Shown: piece after piece, positions 18,200 to 28,813 of the stretch | How the letters are laid out: each line of letters begins with the position of its first letter | Position numbering within the stretch: the stretch's first letter is position 1 | Assembly (NCBI GenBank): GCA_019510435.1 | Contig: JAEKKJ010000023.1 | Coordinates: 30,988-94,987, forward strand | DNA: 64,000 nucleotides | From: Caulobacterales bacterium | GTDB taxonomy: Bacteria > Pseudomonadota > Alphaproteobacteria > Caulobacterales > Caulobacteraceae | Direction: 5' to 3' | The notes under the pieces: generated by a model | What the model was told of the DNA's origin: nothing | What the model saw: the letters and a program-made list of their open reading frames with translations, nothing else | Databases searched by the model: none | Position numbers and translations under genes: made by a program

Positions 18200-19087
18200 T
18201 CAGCGCAGCCGGGCCATTTCGCGGCCGACCACTCCGGCGACCACCTGCCAGGCGGCGGTGGTCGGGATCATCACGTCGAAGTGCCCCGCGTCCGGAATGG
18301 CGATCACGTCGGCGGAGTCGCCGGCCTTGCGCATGCGCTGCACGTAGGCCCAGCCCGTGAACGGCGGCATCACGTGGTCGAAGGCGCCCGAGATCATCAC
18401 CACGCGCGCGCCGCTGGGCAGCAGCTCGGCCGGCGAGGTGTCGGCATAGGCGTCGGGCCGGGTCGCCAGGCCAATGACCTGCGGGATCGGCTCGGGTCCA
18501 CAGGCGCCGCCGAAGACGCTGGCCTGGCCCTTCAGGTCGCCGATGCCGCCCAGGCTGACCACGGCGCGGATCGGCAAGGGGTCGGCGCGCCACAGCGGAC
18601 TGGAGCGCGGCAGCCGCGCCCGCGACGCCGCCCATAGCGCCAGGTGCCCGCCAGCCGAGTGGCCCAGCGCCAGCACGCGGCGGGTGTCCAGCTGGTACTT
18701 CGGCCCCTCGGTGCGCAGACGGTCCACCGCCTCGGCCACGTCGAGGAAGGTGCCGGGATAGCCCGCGCCGGGCTCGCCCAGCTTGCGGTACTCGACATTC
18801 CAGACCGCGTAGCCGCGCCGGGCGAGGTCCGCCGCCACGCCGCTGCTCTCCGCAAGGCCGCGGTATTCGGCCAGGTAGCAACCGCCGTGGATCAGGATCA
18901 CCACGGGGTGCGGCCCGCGCGTCTTCGGCAGGAACAGGTCCACCACCTGCGCCGGCGCCGGTCCATAGGCGATGCGCGCGTCCGCCTTCACCTGCGGCTG
19001 GGACATGTAGGCCTGCACGGTCGCAGGCTCCGCCTGGGCCGCGCTCGCGGTGAAGGCGCCTAGCACGGCGGCCAGCCAGCGCCTCAT
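18200..19087 (-). CDS. exported alpha/beta hydrolase, probable esterase
   Basis: A 295-residue hydrolase with a signal peptide (MRRWLAAVLGAFTASAAQAEP). The oxyanion-hole motif is ILIHGGCYLAEYRG. The nucleophile elbow is LALGHSAGGHLALW, and the late His lies in IPDAGHFDVMIP. This pattern fits esterases related to the HSL/BD-FAE group, probably acting in the periplasm. The start overlaps the stop of the upstream YVTN-type gene (ATGA), giving coupled translation. Confidence 0.85.
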   Translation of the reverse strand: MRRWLAAVLGAFTASAAQAEPATVQAYMSQPQVKADARIAYGPAPAQVVDLFLPKTRGPHPVVILIHGGCYLAEYRGLAESSGVAADLARRGYAVWNVEYRKLGEPGAGYPGTFLDVAEAVDRLRTEGPKYQLDTRRVLALGHSAGGHLALWAASRARLPRSSPLWRADPLPIRAVVSLGGIGDLKGQASVFGGACGPEPIPQVIGLATRPDAYADTSPAELLPSGARVVMISGAFDHVMPPFTGWAYVQRMRKAGDSADVIAIPDAGHFDVMIPTTAAWQVVAGVVGREMARLR

Positions 19088-20082
19088 GGAGCCATCACCA
19101 CCATCACCACGCTGCCCGGCTTGATCGGCGCACGGCCGCCGGGTGTGGCGGGCGGGCCATAGTCGGCGGCCGGCAGGTAGACGCGGCCGCTCTTGGGGTC
19201 CAGGGCCGCGGTCCGCGCGCCCACCTGGGTCGGCACGGCCCCGAGCGGCTTCACACCCTTGGCGCTGTCCTCGAACACCCAGAGGTCGCCCGAGCGGCCA
19301 CACGGCACCAGCGCGCGGTGGCGCACCGGGTCATAGAGCGCCGTGTCGGGCCCCTTGCCGATGGCCAGGCTGCCGGCCGACTTCAGGGTCGTCGCGTCGG
19401 TGAGGATGGCCACGCCGTTGGCGCAGGCCGACAGCACCCGGTGCGAGAGCGCCAGGTAGGCGATGCCCGTCGGCCCATCGCACCCGGCCAGGGCTACGTG
19501 CTTGGCCGTGCGGCCCTTGATGTCCAGCACCACCAGCTCGTTCTTGTCCTCGACGTTCAGGAACACCCGGCCCTTGCCGTCGGCCGCCGCCAGCTCCAGC
19601 GAGCCGCCGACCTCGATCTTGCCGACCGCCGCGTGGGTCTTGGGATCGATGAGGGTCACCTCGCCGCTGCGGGCGTTCATCACCAGGGCCAGGCCGCTGG
19701 CCGGGTCCAGCAGGGCCGCGTCCGGGCTCTTGCCGGTCGGGATCGCCGCGACCTGCGCCCCCGACTTGGCGTCGAAGATCCGCGCCATATCGGTCCCGCC
19801 GTCGGTCAGCAGCACCTCGGCCCCGCCGTTGATGGCGACCGCCGCATGGCCGCGGGTGGCGGGCGCAAGCTTGCTGACCTGGTTCGAGGCCACGTCCAGC
19901 GCATCCAGCGCGTCGGTCCGCGCCAGATAGACCCGCCCCGTCGCCGCATCGAAGCTCGCCAGGTCCCAGCCGCCATCCGGCAGCGCGACCTTGGCCTCCA
20001 GGTGGTAGCCGGGCGCGGGGGCTGGCGCGAACGCGGTGAGCAGCAGACCGGCTGCGGCCAAGACGATTGCAGCAAACCTCAT
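19084..20082 (-). CDS. exported YVTN-type beta-propeller repeat protein
   Basis: A 332-residue protein with a signal peptide (AAIVLAAAGLLLTAFAPAPA). It is built from repeated blades of about 40 residues carrying motifs such as GRVYLARTDALDALDVAS, GRVFLNVEDKNELVVLDI and DPKSGRVYLPAADYG. This is the YncE/YVTN propeller pattern. Such proteins are periplasmic and often bind partners rather than catalyse. It is the first gene of an esterase and aldo/keto reductase run, directly downstream of tRNA-Val. Confidence 0.85.
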   Translation of the reverse strand: MRFAAIVLAAAGLLLTAFAPAPAPGYHLEAKVALPDGGWDLASFDAATGRVYLARTDALDALDVASNQVSKLAPATRGHAAVAINGGAEVLLTDGGTDMARIFDAKSGAQVAAIPTGKSPDAALLDPASGLALVMNARSGEVTLIDPKTHAAVGKIEVGGSLELAAADGKGRVFLNVEDKNELVVLDIKGRTAKHVALAGCDGPTGIAYLALSHRVLSACANGVAILTDATTLKSAGSLAIGKGPDTALYDPVRHRALVPCGRSGDLWVFEDSAKGVKPLGAVPTQVGARTAALDPKSGRVYLPAADYGPPATPGGRAPIKPGSVVMVVMAP

Positions 20083-20122
20083 ACGCGCTCCTCGCGCTCG
20101 ATGCGCCGCCTGGCGCGAAGGC

Positions 20123-20199
20123 TGGTGGGCGGCGAGGGGTTCGAACCCCCGACCCCCTGGGTGTAAACCAGGTGCTCTGACCAGCTGAGCTAGCCGCCC
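20123..20199 (-). tRNA. tRNA-Val (anticodon UAC)
   Basis: On the minus strand GGGCGGC pairs with GCCGCCC. The D arm GCTCAGCTGGTCAGAGC and T arm GGGGGTTCGAACCCC are standard. The anticodon stem CCTGG/CCAGG encloses TTTACAC, giving anticodon UAC for valine. CCA is encoded at the 3' end. Confidence 0.97.
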
Positions 20200-20234
20200 G
20201 CTTTGCGGTTTTAGTGCAACCGCCCCCCCGACCG

Positions 20235-21635
20235 CTAGGCCGGTTGGGCCGCTGCTGCTCCGGCTGTGTTCTCGTGGCTCAGCAGCCGCGCGAAGACCCG
20301 CCCGACCAGCAGGAACACTACGCCGGCAGCGGCCGCGATGCCGGCGTGCATCAGCCAGAACTGGGTGGCGGGCATCTTCTCGAGCAGGCCGCCCAGGATG
20401 CCGACGGTCTGGTTTCCGGCGAAGAGGTGCAGGTAGTAGACGCCGATGATTGTTGCCCCCAGGGCCTTCGGGGCCGCCCGCGCATAGAGCGCCAGCGACA
20501 CCGGCAGCATGTTGGCGAAGGCGATCGAGTTCAGCACGTGGAAGGCCACGCACCACAGGATGTTGACCTTGGTCCCCGTCGCGGCGGCCACGGCCGAGCC
20601 GGCCGCCAGGCACAGCACGCCCGCCACGGAGATGAAGGTCCCGATGGTCAGCTTGCCGATCTCGTCCGGCTCCTTGAAGCGCTTCGCCCAGACGCGCCAG
20701 AAGATCACCATGCCGGCGAGGAAGGAGACCGAGGCCACGCTGTCCAGGGTGATCAGCCAGGTGGTGGGCACCCTCTGGCCGGCGAAGGTCAGGTTCACCT
20801 GGGTGTCGGCCCAGACCAGGTAGGCGTTGAAGATCTGCTGGTTGCACAGCACCGAGGCCGTGAGCACCGGGATCAGCAGCAGAAGCAGGATCACCGTGCG
20901 GCGCTCGTTCGCCGTGAGCCGCACCCGCGCGGCCTTGTCGACACGCTTGACGGGCGCCTCGGGCGGCAGATAGCGGCGGCCGAAGAGGTAGATGGCGAGC
21001 GCGATCAGCATGCCGACGCCGGCCACGCCGAACCCGTAGTGCCAGCCCACCTTCTCGCCCAGCGTACCCGCGATCAGCGGCGCGGCGATCACGCCGGCGT
21101 TGATGCCCAGGTAGAAGATCTGGAAGGCGTCGGCCCGGCGCAGGTCGCCCTCGCCGTAGAGCGACCCCACCTGGCCGGCGATATTGCCCTTGAAGCAGCC
21201 GGTGCCGAGCACCAGGCACAGCAGGGCCAGCAGGAACGAGACGTCGAAGGCCATCAGGAAGTGGCCGGCGGCCATCAGCAGCGCCCCGATGACGATGGTG
21301 CGGGTCTTGCCCAGCAGCCGGTCGGCCAGCAGACCGCCCAGGATCGGGGTCAGGTAGACCAGGCTCGTGTAGAGCCCAAAGATCGCCGACGACAGCGCCT
21401 GGGTGGAGACCCCCGGCCGATAGACCGCCTGGATGAAGGCGTGGAACGCGGAAAAGCCCGCGATCTGCTCCACGTGGGGCGTCAGCAGCAGCTGCTTGGT
21501 CATGTAGAGCACCAGCAGCGACTGCATCCCGTAGTACGAGAACCGCTCCCAGGCCTCGGTGAAGGCCAGGTAGCCCAGCGCCCGAGGATGGCCAAAGAAG
21601 GCCGTATCGCCGCTGTCCGCGGTCTTTGTCGTCAT
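20235..21635 (-). CDS. proton-dependent oligopeptide (POT/PTR2) transporter
   Basis: A 466-residue major-facilitator permease of the POT family, which imports di- and tripeptides with protons. The E-x-x-E-R-F motif is in FTEAWERFSYYGMQS on the first helix, and the PTR2 signature region is GTGCFKGNIAGQVGSLY followed by AFQIFYLGINAG. Twelve or more hydrophobic segments are visible. ATG at 21635 is chosen over the in-frame TTG at 21647 because GGAGA sits six bases upstream of it. Confidence 0.93.
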   Translation of the reverse strand: MTTKTADSGDTAFFGHPRALGYLAFTEAWERFSYYGMQSLLVLYMTKQLLLTPHVEQIAGFSAFHAFIQAVYRPGVSTQALSSAIFGLYTSLVYLTPILGGLLADRLLGKTRTIVIGALLMAAGHFLMAFDVSFLLALLCLVLGTGCFKGNIAGQVGSLYGEGDLRRADAFQIFYLGINAGVIAAPLIAGTLGEKVGWHYGFGVAGVGMLIALAIYLFGRRYLPPEAPVKRVDKAARVRLTANERRTVILLLLLIPVLTASVLCNQQIFNAYLVWADTQVNLTFAGQRVPTTWLITLDSVASVSFLAGMVIFWRVWAKRFKEPDEIGKLTIGTFISVAGVLCLAAGSAVAAATGTKVNILWCVAFHVLNSIAFANMLPVSLALYARAAPKALGATIIGVYYLHLFAGNQTVGILGGLLEKMPATQFWLMHAGIAAAAGVVFLLVGRVFARLLSHENTAGAAAAQPA

Positions 21636-21660
21636 AAGATTCTCCAAACCCCGGCCGACC

Positions 21661-22242
21661 TTAGAAGGAAAAACCGGGCTTTAGGAAGGCCGCTGCGAGA
21701 ACCCATGCCCCTAGCACCAGGAAGATGACCGCCGCCGCCATGCGCACGTAACGCAGGGGAACGATCCGGGTGGCCGCCTCCCCCAGCAGCACGGCAGGGA
21801 CGTTGGCGCACATCATCCCCACCGTGGTGCCGGCGGCCACCAGGGCGATGTTGTGGAACCGCGCCGCCAGCAGCGAGGTGGCGATCTGGGTCTTGTCGCC
21901 GATCTCCACGAGGAAGAACGAGACCACGGTGGTCAGGAAGATGCCGTGGGCGGCGCGCTTGGCCGCGTCCTCGTCGTCCTTGTCGGGGACCAGGGCCCAG
22001 AGCGCCATGGCGATGAAGCCGGCGCCGACGATCCCCTGGAAGACCGGGCCGGTAAGCCACTTGGAGACCAGGAAGCCGAGCGTCGCCGCGGCCGCGTGGT
22101 TCAGGATGGTCGCGACGAAGATGCCGGCGATGATCGGGACCGGCTTGCGGAACCGGGCCGCCAGCAGGATGGCCAGCAGCTGGGTCTTGTCGCCGATCTC
22201 GGCGATGGCCACCAGGCCGAGGGAGATGAGGAAGGCTTCCAA
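21661..22242 (-). CDS. GDT1/UPF0016 family manganese exporter
   Basis: A 193-residue membrane protein of the GDT1/TMEM165 family. It has two E-x-G-D-(K/R)-T/S signatures, AIAEIGDKTQLLA near the start and LVEIGDKTQIATS in the second half, each on the first helix of a three-helix repeat. Members export Mn2+ or exchange cations. The start is taken as TTG at 22242 because GGAGTGA lies at correct spacing and the protein then begins at the usual position; a GTG at 22272 would add ten residues. A manganese riboswitch precedes it. Confidence 0.9.
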   Translation of the reverse strand: MEAFLISLGLVAIAEIGDKTQLLAILLAARFRKPVPIIAGIFVATILNHAAAATLGFLVSKWLTGPVFQGIVGAGFIAMALWALVPDKDDEDAAKRAAHGIFLTTVVSFFLVEIGDKTQIATSLLAARFHNIALVAAGTTVGMMCANVPAVLLGEAATRIVPLRYVRMAAAVIFLVLGAWVLAAAFLKPGFSF

Positions 22243-22314
22243 GGGTTCACTCCGGGCCGCGGCGTTGGACACGACGACTTAGGCTTCCCGCCGCGCCCGA
22301 GGGCTGATGGAAGC

Positions 22315-22445
22315 CGGGTCGCCGGTCTCGCCAATCCGGACCTGAAAGGTCCGCCGCCGGCGCCATGGCGCGGAGCCACGAGGATCCACGACCAAGTCTG
22401 TTGACGCAGGCTCCGCTGTCGCGCGGACGGCTACTCCCCGAAGAG
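22315..22445 (-). promoter_or_regulatory. yybP-ykoY manganese riboswitch
   Basis: Read on the minus strand, this leader contains the three conserved blocks of the yybP-ykoY class in order: GGGGAGTAGCC (22439-22429), CGTCAACAGACTTGG (22406-22392) and GGCGAGACCGGC (22332-22321). The first and last form the two L1/L3 loops that clasp Mn2+. It ends about 80 nt before the GDT1-family exporter, so high Mn2+ should switch that gene on. Identification is from remembered consensus, not a covariance search. Confidence 0.85.
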
Positions 22446-22483
22446 GCGGGCGGTGTAGCGCGCCGGGCGCCTTGGGCCAAACG

Positions 22484-22513
22484 AAAAAGGGCGGCCGCGA
22501 CGGGCGGCCGCCC
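22484..22513 (-). terminator. Rho-independent terminator of hup
   Basis: On the minus strand a 10-bp perfect stem GGGCGGCCGC/GCGGCCGCCC (22513-22504 with 22498-22489, 5-nt loop) is followed by five Ts and CGTTT. It is 20-50 bp past the hup stop and insulates hup from the riboswitch leader. Confidence 0.9.
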
Positions 22514-22534
22514 CCTCCTCGGGTATCTCGTGGC

Positions 22535-22810
22535 TCAGGTGTTCAGGGTGCTCTTCAGCGCGTCGCCCACGCGGAACCGGCAGGTCTGGGTCGCCGGCCG
22601 CTTCACCTGCTCCCCGGTGCGCGGATTGCGCGCCACGCCGGCGGCGCGCTTGACGGGCACGAAGCTGCCAAAGCCCACGAGGCGAACCTCATTTCCCGCC
22701 TTCAGCGAGGTCGAGACGGACGCGATGAAGGCGTCGAGGGCCTCCTTGGCCTGCGCCTTGTTCAAGCCCGCCTTGTCGGCGATCGCCGAGACGAGTTCGG
22801 CCTTCGTCAT
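22535..22810 (-). CDS. hup: HU family DNA-binding protein
   Basis: A 91-residue HU-type nucleoid protein. It starts MTKAELVSAIADKAGLNKAQ and carries the beta-arm signature VGFGSFVPVKRAAGVARNPRTG, including the conserved RNP tip and the following basic residues. It bends and compacts DNA as a dimer. ATG at 22810 is preceded by GGGAGAA; an in-frame start seven codons upstream is less likely. Its place just downstream of lon is common in proteobacteria. Confidence 0.96.
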   Translation of the reverse strand: MTKAELVSAIADKAGLNKAQAKEALDAFIASVSTSLKAGNEVRLVGFGSFVPVKRAAGVARNPRTGEQVKRPATQTCRFRVGDALKSTLNT

Positions 22811-22919
22811 ATGCGTTTTCTCCCAGCCCAATTCTTTTTTGGCGTGGAGGGTCTTGGGCCGCGCCCGCCTGCGCCTTGAATCGAATAAAGGCCTGTCCCG
22901 GCTTGGCCGTCAAACGGCT

Positions 22920-22945
22920 GCGGCGCGGGATCTCTCCCGCGCCGC
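22920..22945 (-). terminator. probable terminator of lon
   Basis: An 11-bp perfect stem GCGGCGCGGGA/TCCCGCGCCGC with a 4-nt loop lies about 60 bp past the lon stop. On the minus strand it is followed by AGCCGTTTGACGG, so the T-run is weak. It also separates lon from the hup promoter region. Confidence 0.6.
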
Positions 22946-23003
22946 GTCCTTGTCACAGAATTTGATCGTCGGCCGAACCCGCAGGGCCCGGCCGGCGATG
23001 TCG

Positions 23004-25403
<2,400 letters not shown>

Positions 25404-25755
25404 GATGCTCTAACTCCTGGCCGGCCCGTTTTGTCCCGGACCTGGCTCCCGGATCGCGGTCACCCAAACGATGCGCTTGAGTCGGACGATCCGTCCGCCG
25501 CGGGGGCGGCGGTTGTTCAATGATTTATGTGGCCGGTTTCCAACTGCTTTCAAGCAGAGGAAGAACCGTGCGCGACACTGCGCCTCATCGCTGTCCACAA
25601 GTAGCTTGAGCGGGAGGTTGGCGGGCGTCTGCGCAAGGCCATGCCCGAACACGACCGATGAGATAGGAATTCGTCCCGTTCGTCTCAAGTGCCTCGCGCA
25701 TTCGCTTTACGGGTGTAAAGCTTAGGTACGATCCAAACCGATCCGGGGACGCTCC
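25404..25755. other. 352-bp divergent intergenic region between lon and a methyltransferase gene
   Basis: No credible gene is seen. Apart from the lon promoter it holds a 7-bp inverted repeat GCTTTAC/GTAAAGC with a 4-nt spacer near 25706-25723, about 30 bp before the methyltransferase ATG, which could be an operator. A 92-codon minus-strand open frame here (25410-25688) lacks coding character and overlaps the promoter. Confidence 0.5.
25522..25554 (-). promoter_or_regulatory. sigma-32-like promoter for lon
   Basis: On the minus strand CTTGAAA (starting at 25554) is followed after 15 bases by CCACATAAAT. This resembles the heat-shock sigma factor pattern (CTTGAAA, then CCCAT-n-T). It would give a leader of roughly 110 nt before lon, a known heat-shock gene in proteobacteria. 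Confidence 0.6.
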
Positions 25756-26517
25756 ATGAAGCCTGCCACCTTCGCCGCCGCCGTCGCGGCCGCGCTTGCC
25801 CTGCCGCTGGCCGTTCCGGCCGTGGCCGCCCCCCTGCCCCAGCCGATCGCAGCGGCGGCCGCCAATCCGGCGCGCGGCGATGACGCCCAGAAGGACGCCG
25901 CCCGCAAGGGTCCGGAAATTCTCGCCTTCGCCGGCGTGAAGCCTGGCCAGAAGATCGGCGACCTGATCCCCGGCGGCGGCTATTTCACCCGCCTCTTCAG
26001 CCTGGCGGTCGGTCCGACCGGCAAGGTCTATTCGATCTATCCGGACGAGTACGACAAGGAGTCCCACCCGGACTCCGACAATCTGCGCAAGATGGCCGCC
26101 GCCGCGCCCTTCACCAACGTCAAGGTGATGACCCAGCCGGCCAAGGCCTTCGCGGCGCCCGAGGCGCTGGACCTGGTCTTCACCTCGCAGAACTACCACG
26201 ACTATCCGGACAAGTTCATGGGCCCGACCGACCCGGCGGTCCTCAACGCGGCGGTCTACAAGGCCCTGAAGCCCGGCGGCCTCTATGTGATCGTCGACCA
26301 CCGCGGCAAGGCCGGGACCGGCATGACCGAGACCGAGAGCCTGCACCGCATCGACATCGCGGCGGTGAAGGCCCAGGTGCAGAAGGCCGGCTTCAAGTTC
26401 GAAGGCGAGAGCCCGCTGCTCGCCAACCCCAAGGACCCGCTGACGGTGGTGGTGTTCGACAAGTCGATCCGCGGCCACACCGACCAGTTCATCCTGAAGT
26501 TCCGCAAGCCGAAATAG
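25756..26517 (+). CDS. exported class I SAM-dependent methyltransferase-like protein
   Basis: A 253-residue protein with a clear signal peptide (AAAVAAALALPLAVPAVAAP) and a methyltransferase fold. The SAM-binding region is GQKIGDLIPGGGYFTRLFS, and later strands are LDLVFTSQNYHDY and LKPGGLYVIVDHRG. It matches the group of predicted exported methyltransferases (COG4798). As SAM is cytoplasmic, the periplasmic location makes the real activity unclear. It stops 3 nt before the convergent VOC gene. Confidence 0.82.
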   Translation: MKPATFAAAVAAALALPLAVPAVAAPLPQPIAAAAANPARGDDAQKDAARKGPEILAFAGVKPGQKIGDLIPGGGYFTRLFSLAVGPTGKVYSIYPDEYDKESHPDSDNLRKMAAAAPFTNVKVMTQPAKAFAAPEALDLVFTSQNYHDYPDKFMGPTDPAVLNAAVYKALKPGGLYVIVDHRGKAGTGMTETESLHRIDIAAVKAQVQKAGFKFEGESPLLANPKDPLTVVVFDKSIRGHTDQFILKFRKPK

Positions 26518-26520
26518 GGC

Positions 26521-26907
26521 TCAGCCGCGCGGGCGCGGGCCCTTCCAGTTCAGCTCGATGGTCACGCCATTGGGGTCGCGGACGAAGATCTGCTTCACCG
26601 AGGTCCCCGGCGTGGCTGTCGCGCGGAACGAGAGCCCGGTCGTCTCCACCCGCCTCAGCGCCTCGTCATAGTCGGCGATGTCGAAGGCGAAGTGGTCCAG
26701 CGACGCGCCGGCGGAATCCGCCGCCGGCCGCTCCACCTCCACCAGGTGCACCACGTCCTTGTCGCCGGCGTAGAGCCAGGCGCCCGGAAACGGGAACGGC
26801 GGCCGCCATCCTTCGGCGAGGCCCAGGACGCCGACGAACAGCGCCTTGGTGGCCGCAAGGTCGGCGGTGCGGATGTTCACGTGGTCGAGGCCGTTCACCA
26901 GGGTCAT
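26521..26907 (-). CDS. VOC (glyoxalase/dioxygenase) superfamily protein
   Basis: A 128-residue single-unit VOC protein with two beta-alpha-beta-beta-beta modules. The first begins GLDHVNIRTADLAATKALF, and the second contains LDHFAFDIADYDEALRRVE and ends VFVRDPNGVTIELNW-like (IFVRDPNGVTIELNW). Metal ligands are likely His in GLDHVN, His in SLDHFAF and Glu in TIELNW. It may be a glyoxalase-like lyase, isomerase or resistance protein. It is downstream of the MFS pump gene on the same strand. Confidence 0.88.
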   Translation of the reverse strand: MTLVNGLDHVNIRTADLAATKALFVGVLGLAEGWRPPFPFPGAWLYAGDKDVVHLVEVERPAADSAGASLDHFAFDIADYDEALRRVETTGLSFRATATPGTSVKQIFVRDPNGVTIELNWKGPRPRG

Positions 26908-26945
26908 GGACCGAATGTGCCGTGCGCGGCCGCGCGGCGCCAGCC

Positions 26946-28400
26946 CTAGCCCTTGGTTGTGGCTTGGCGCACGGTCAGCGCGGCCGTAAGCGCGGACGCC
27001 AGGGCCGCCGCTGCGGCGACGGCCAGGGCGGTTCGATAGCCCGCCAGGATCGCGGTTGCTTCCGACCCGGCCAGCACGAACCCCACCAGCGCCACGGCCA
27101 ATAGGCCGGCCACCCGCGCCACAGCGTTGTTGATGCCCGAGGCCGCGCCCTCGTACTCGTCCGGTACCGCGCCGAGCACGGCGTCGGTCAGCGGCGCGAC
27201 GGCGATTCCCACCCCCGCCGCCAGCACGCTGAGCCCGGGGAACGCGCCGCTCCAATAGCGGCCGTCGCCTGCCCGCCAGGCCAGCAGCGCGAAGCCTGCC
27301 GCCGCCAGGGTTGGTCCCGCCACCAGCAGCGTCCTCGCGCCCACGACGCTGGCGATACGCCCGGCCAGGGGCGACAGCACCGCCAGGCCGATCGACAGCG
27401 GCAACAGCGCCGCCCCCGCTGCCGCCGGCGCATAGTGGTGCACGCGCAGCAGCAGGAACGGCAGCAGGAAGAGCGCGCCTCCGAAGGCGCCGTAGAGGAA
27501 CAGCGTGTAGCCGTTCAGGCCGGAGAAGGTCAGCGAGCGGAAGAGGCTGAGCGGCATCATCGGCCCCTTGGCGCGCCGCTCGATCCACAGGAAGACCGCC
27601 AGGCCCACTAGGCCGGCCGCCAGAGCCCCGGCGATGACCGGGTCGGCGAACCCCTTCTTCGGCGCGTCGGTGAGCGCCCAGGTGACCAGGGCCAGGCCCG
27701 CCGTCACCGTGGCCGCGCCCAGCCAGTCCACCGGACCCGCCCGGGCGCCGCGGCTCTCCCGCGCCGCCGCCGCCACCAGCCACACGGCCAGGGCCGCGAT
27801 CGGCAGGTTGATCAGGAACACCGCCCGCCAGGAGATGGCGCTGGTGAGCCAGCCCCCCAGCACGGGGCCGATGGCGCTCATCAGGCCGCTGGCGCCGGCC
27901 CAGACGCCCACCGCCTGGCCCCGCGCCTTGCCGTCGAACGTGGCCCCAAGCAGGGCGAGGCTGGCCGGGGTTAGCAGCGCCGCGCCGACCCCCTGCGCCG
28001 CGCGCGCGGCGATCAGGATCGAAAGGCTCGGCGCGAGGCCGCAGGCCAGGGAGGCGGCGGAGAACAGCCCTACGCCGGCCAGGAACACCGCCTTGCGGCC
28101 ATAGCGGTCGGCCGCCGCGCCGCCGGCCAGCACCAGCGCGCCCAGCAGCAGCGCATAGGCGTTCATGATCCACTGCGCCGCCGCCACGTCGCCCCCCAGC
28201 TGCTGCTGCATGATCGGCAGGGTCAGGCTGACGGCGGATCCGTCGATGAACGCCAGGCTGGAGCCCAGCACCGTGCCCGCCAGCACCAGGGTGCGCGCGC
28301 GTTGGCCGTCGTGGCGGTCGTCTTGGCGTTCATCATGGCTGTCAGTGGAGCGGGCCGCGTGGGCGGCGCCGCGGGCGCAGGGTTCGGCGAGTTGGGCCAT
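26946..28400 (-). CDS. MFS transporter, DHA2 drug-efflux type
   Basis: A 484-residue permease with 14 predicted membrane segments, the number of the DHA2 (EmrB/QacA-like) group. Motifs include LAFIDGSAVSLTLPIMQQQL on helix 1, the loop motif GGAAADRYGRKAVFLAG, and the motif-C-like GPVLGGWLTSAISWRAVFLI. The N-terminal ~35 residues are hydrophilic and of low complexity, so the true start may be somewhat downstream of 28400. It probably exports drugs or metabolites; the VOC gene follows it. Confidence 0.88.
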   Translation of the reverse strand: MAQLAEPCARGAAHAARSTDSHDERQDDRHDGQRARTLVLAGTVLGSSLAFIDGSAVSLTLPIMQQQLGGDVAAAQWIMNAYALLLGALVLAGGAAADRYGRKAVFLAGVGLFSAASLACGLAPSLSILIAARAAQGVGAALLTPASLALLGATFDGKARGQAVGVWAGASGLMSAIGPVLGGWLTSAISWRAVFLINLPIAALAVWLVAAAARESRGARAGPVDWLGAATVTAGLALVTWALTDAPKKGFADPVIAGALAAGLVGLAVFLWIERRAKGPMMPLSLFRSLTFSGLNGYTLFLYGAFGGALFLLPFLLLRVHHYAPAAAGAALLPLSIGLAVLSPLAGRIASVVGARTLLVAGPTLAAAGFALLAWRAGDGRYWSGAFPGLSVLAAGVGIAVAPLTDAVLGAVPDEYEGAASGINNAVARVAGLLAVALVGFVLAGSEATAILAGYRTALAVAAAAALASALTAALTVRQATTKG

Positions 28401-28448
28401 GGCGCAACCTAGCGTCGGCGACGGCCGGAATACGAGCCCGAAACGGCC

Positions 28449-28622
28449 GGGGCCCCGCAGTCGCCTGCGGGGCCCCTAAACTTTCAAATGCTTGGGGCCC
28501 CGCAGTCGCCTGCGGGGCCCCTAAACTTTCAGATGCTTGGGGCCCCGCAGTCGCCTGCGGGGCCCCTAGACTTTCAGATGCTCGGGGCCCCGCAGTCGCC
28601 TGCTGGGCCCCTGAACTTTCAG
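28449..28622. repeat. four tandem 45-bp hairpin units
   Basis: Units begin at 28449, 28494, 28539 and 28584. Each has GGGGCCCCGCAG, a TCGC loop and CTGCGGGGCCCC, a perfect 12-bp stem in units 1-3, then a 17-bp linker close to TAAACTTTCAGATGCTT. Unit 4 has one stem mismatch (CTGCTGGG) and a shortened linker. The array lies between the MFS start and a plus-strand membrane-protein gene. The rest of the 28401-28813 gap shows no gene. Confidence 0.95.
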
Positions 28623-28813
28623 CCGCCGCGCTAAGTGCGCTTGTGTCCGCAGCGTCAGTGGAAGTGCCTGCCATTTGGACGCGGCGTTTCCAAACATGCC
28701 CGTATTGGTGCTCACACACGGCACGCCGAACCCTCAACCGCTGCAGACTTGGAAATCCACCGTTATTCGAGACTGTCGCTCTCACCGCCATCGTGGGGGC
28801 GTGGGGGGAATGC

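Noticed and set aside
25410..25688. 92-codon minus-strand gene upstream of lon
   Set aside because: It overlaps the likely lon promoter, lacks a ribosome site and has no protein-like pattern.
28449..28622. CRISPR array
   Set aside because: The 45-bp units are contiguous and near-identical, with no unique spacers, and no cas genes are near.
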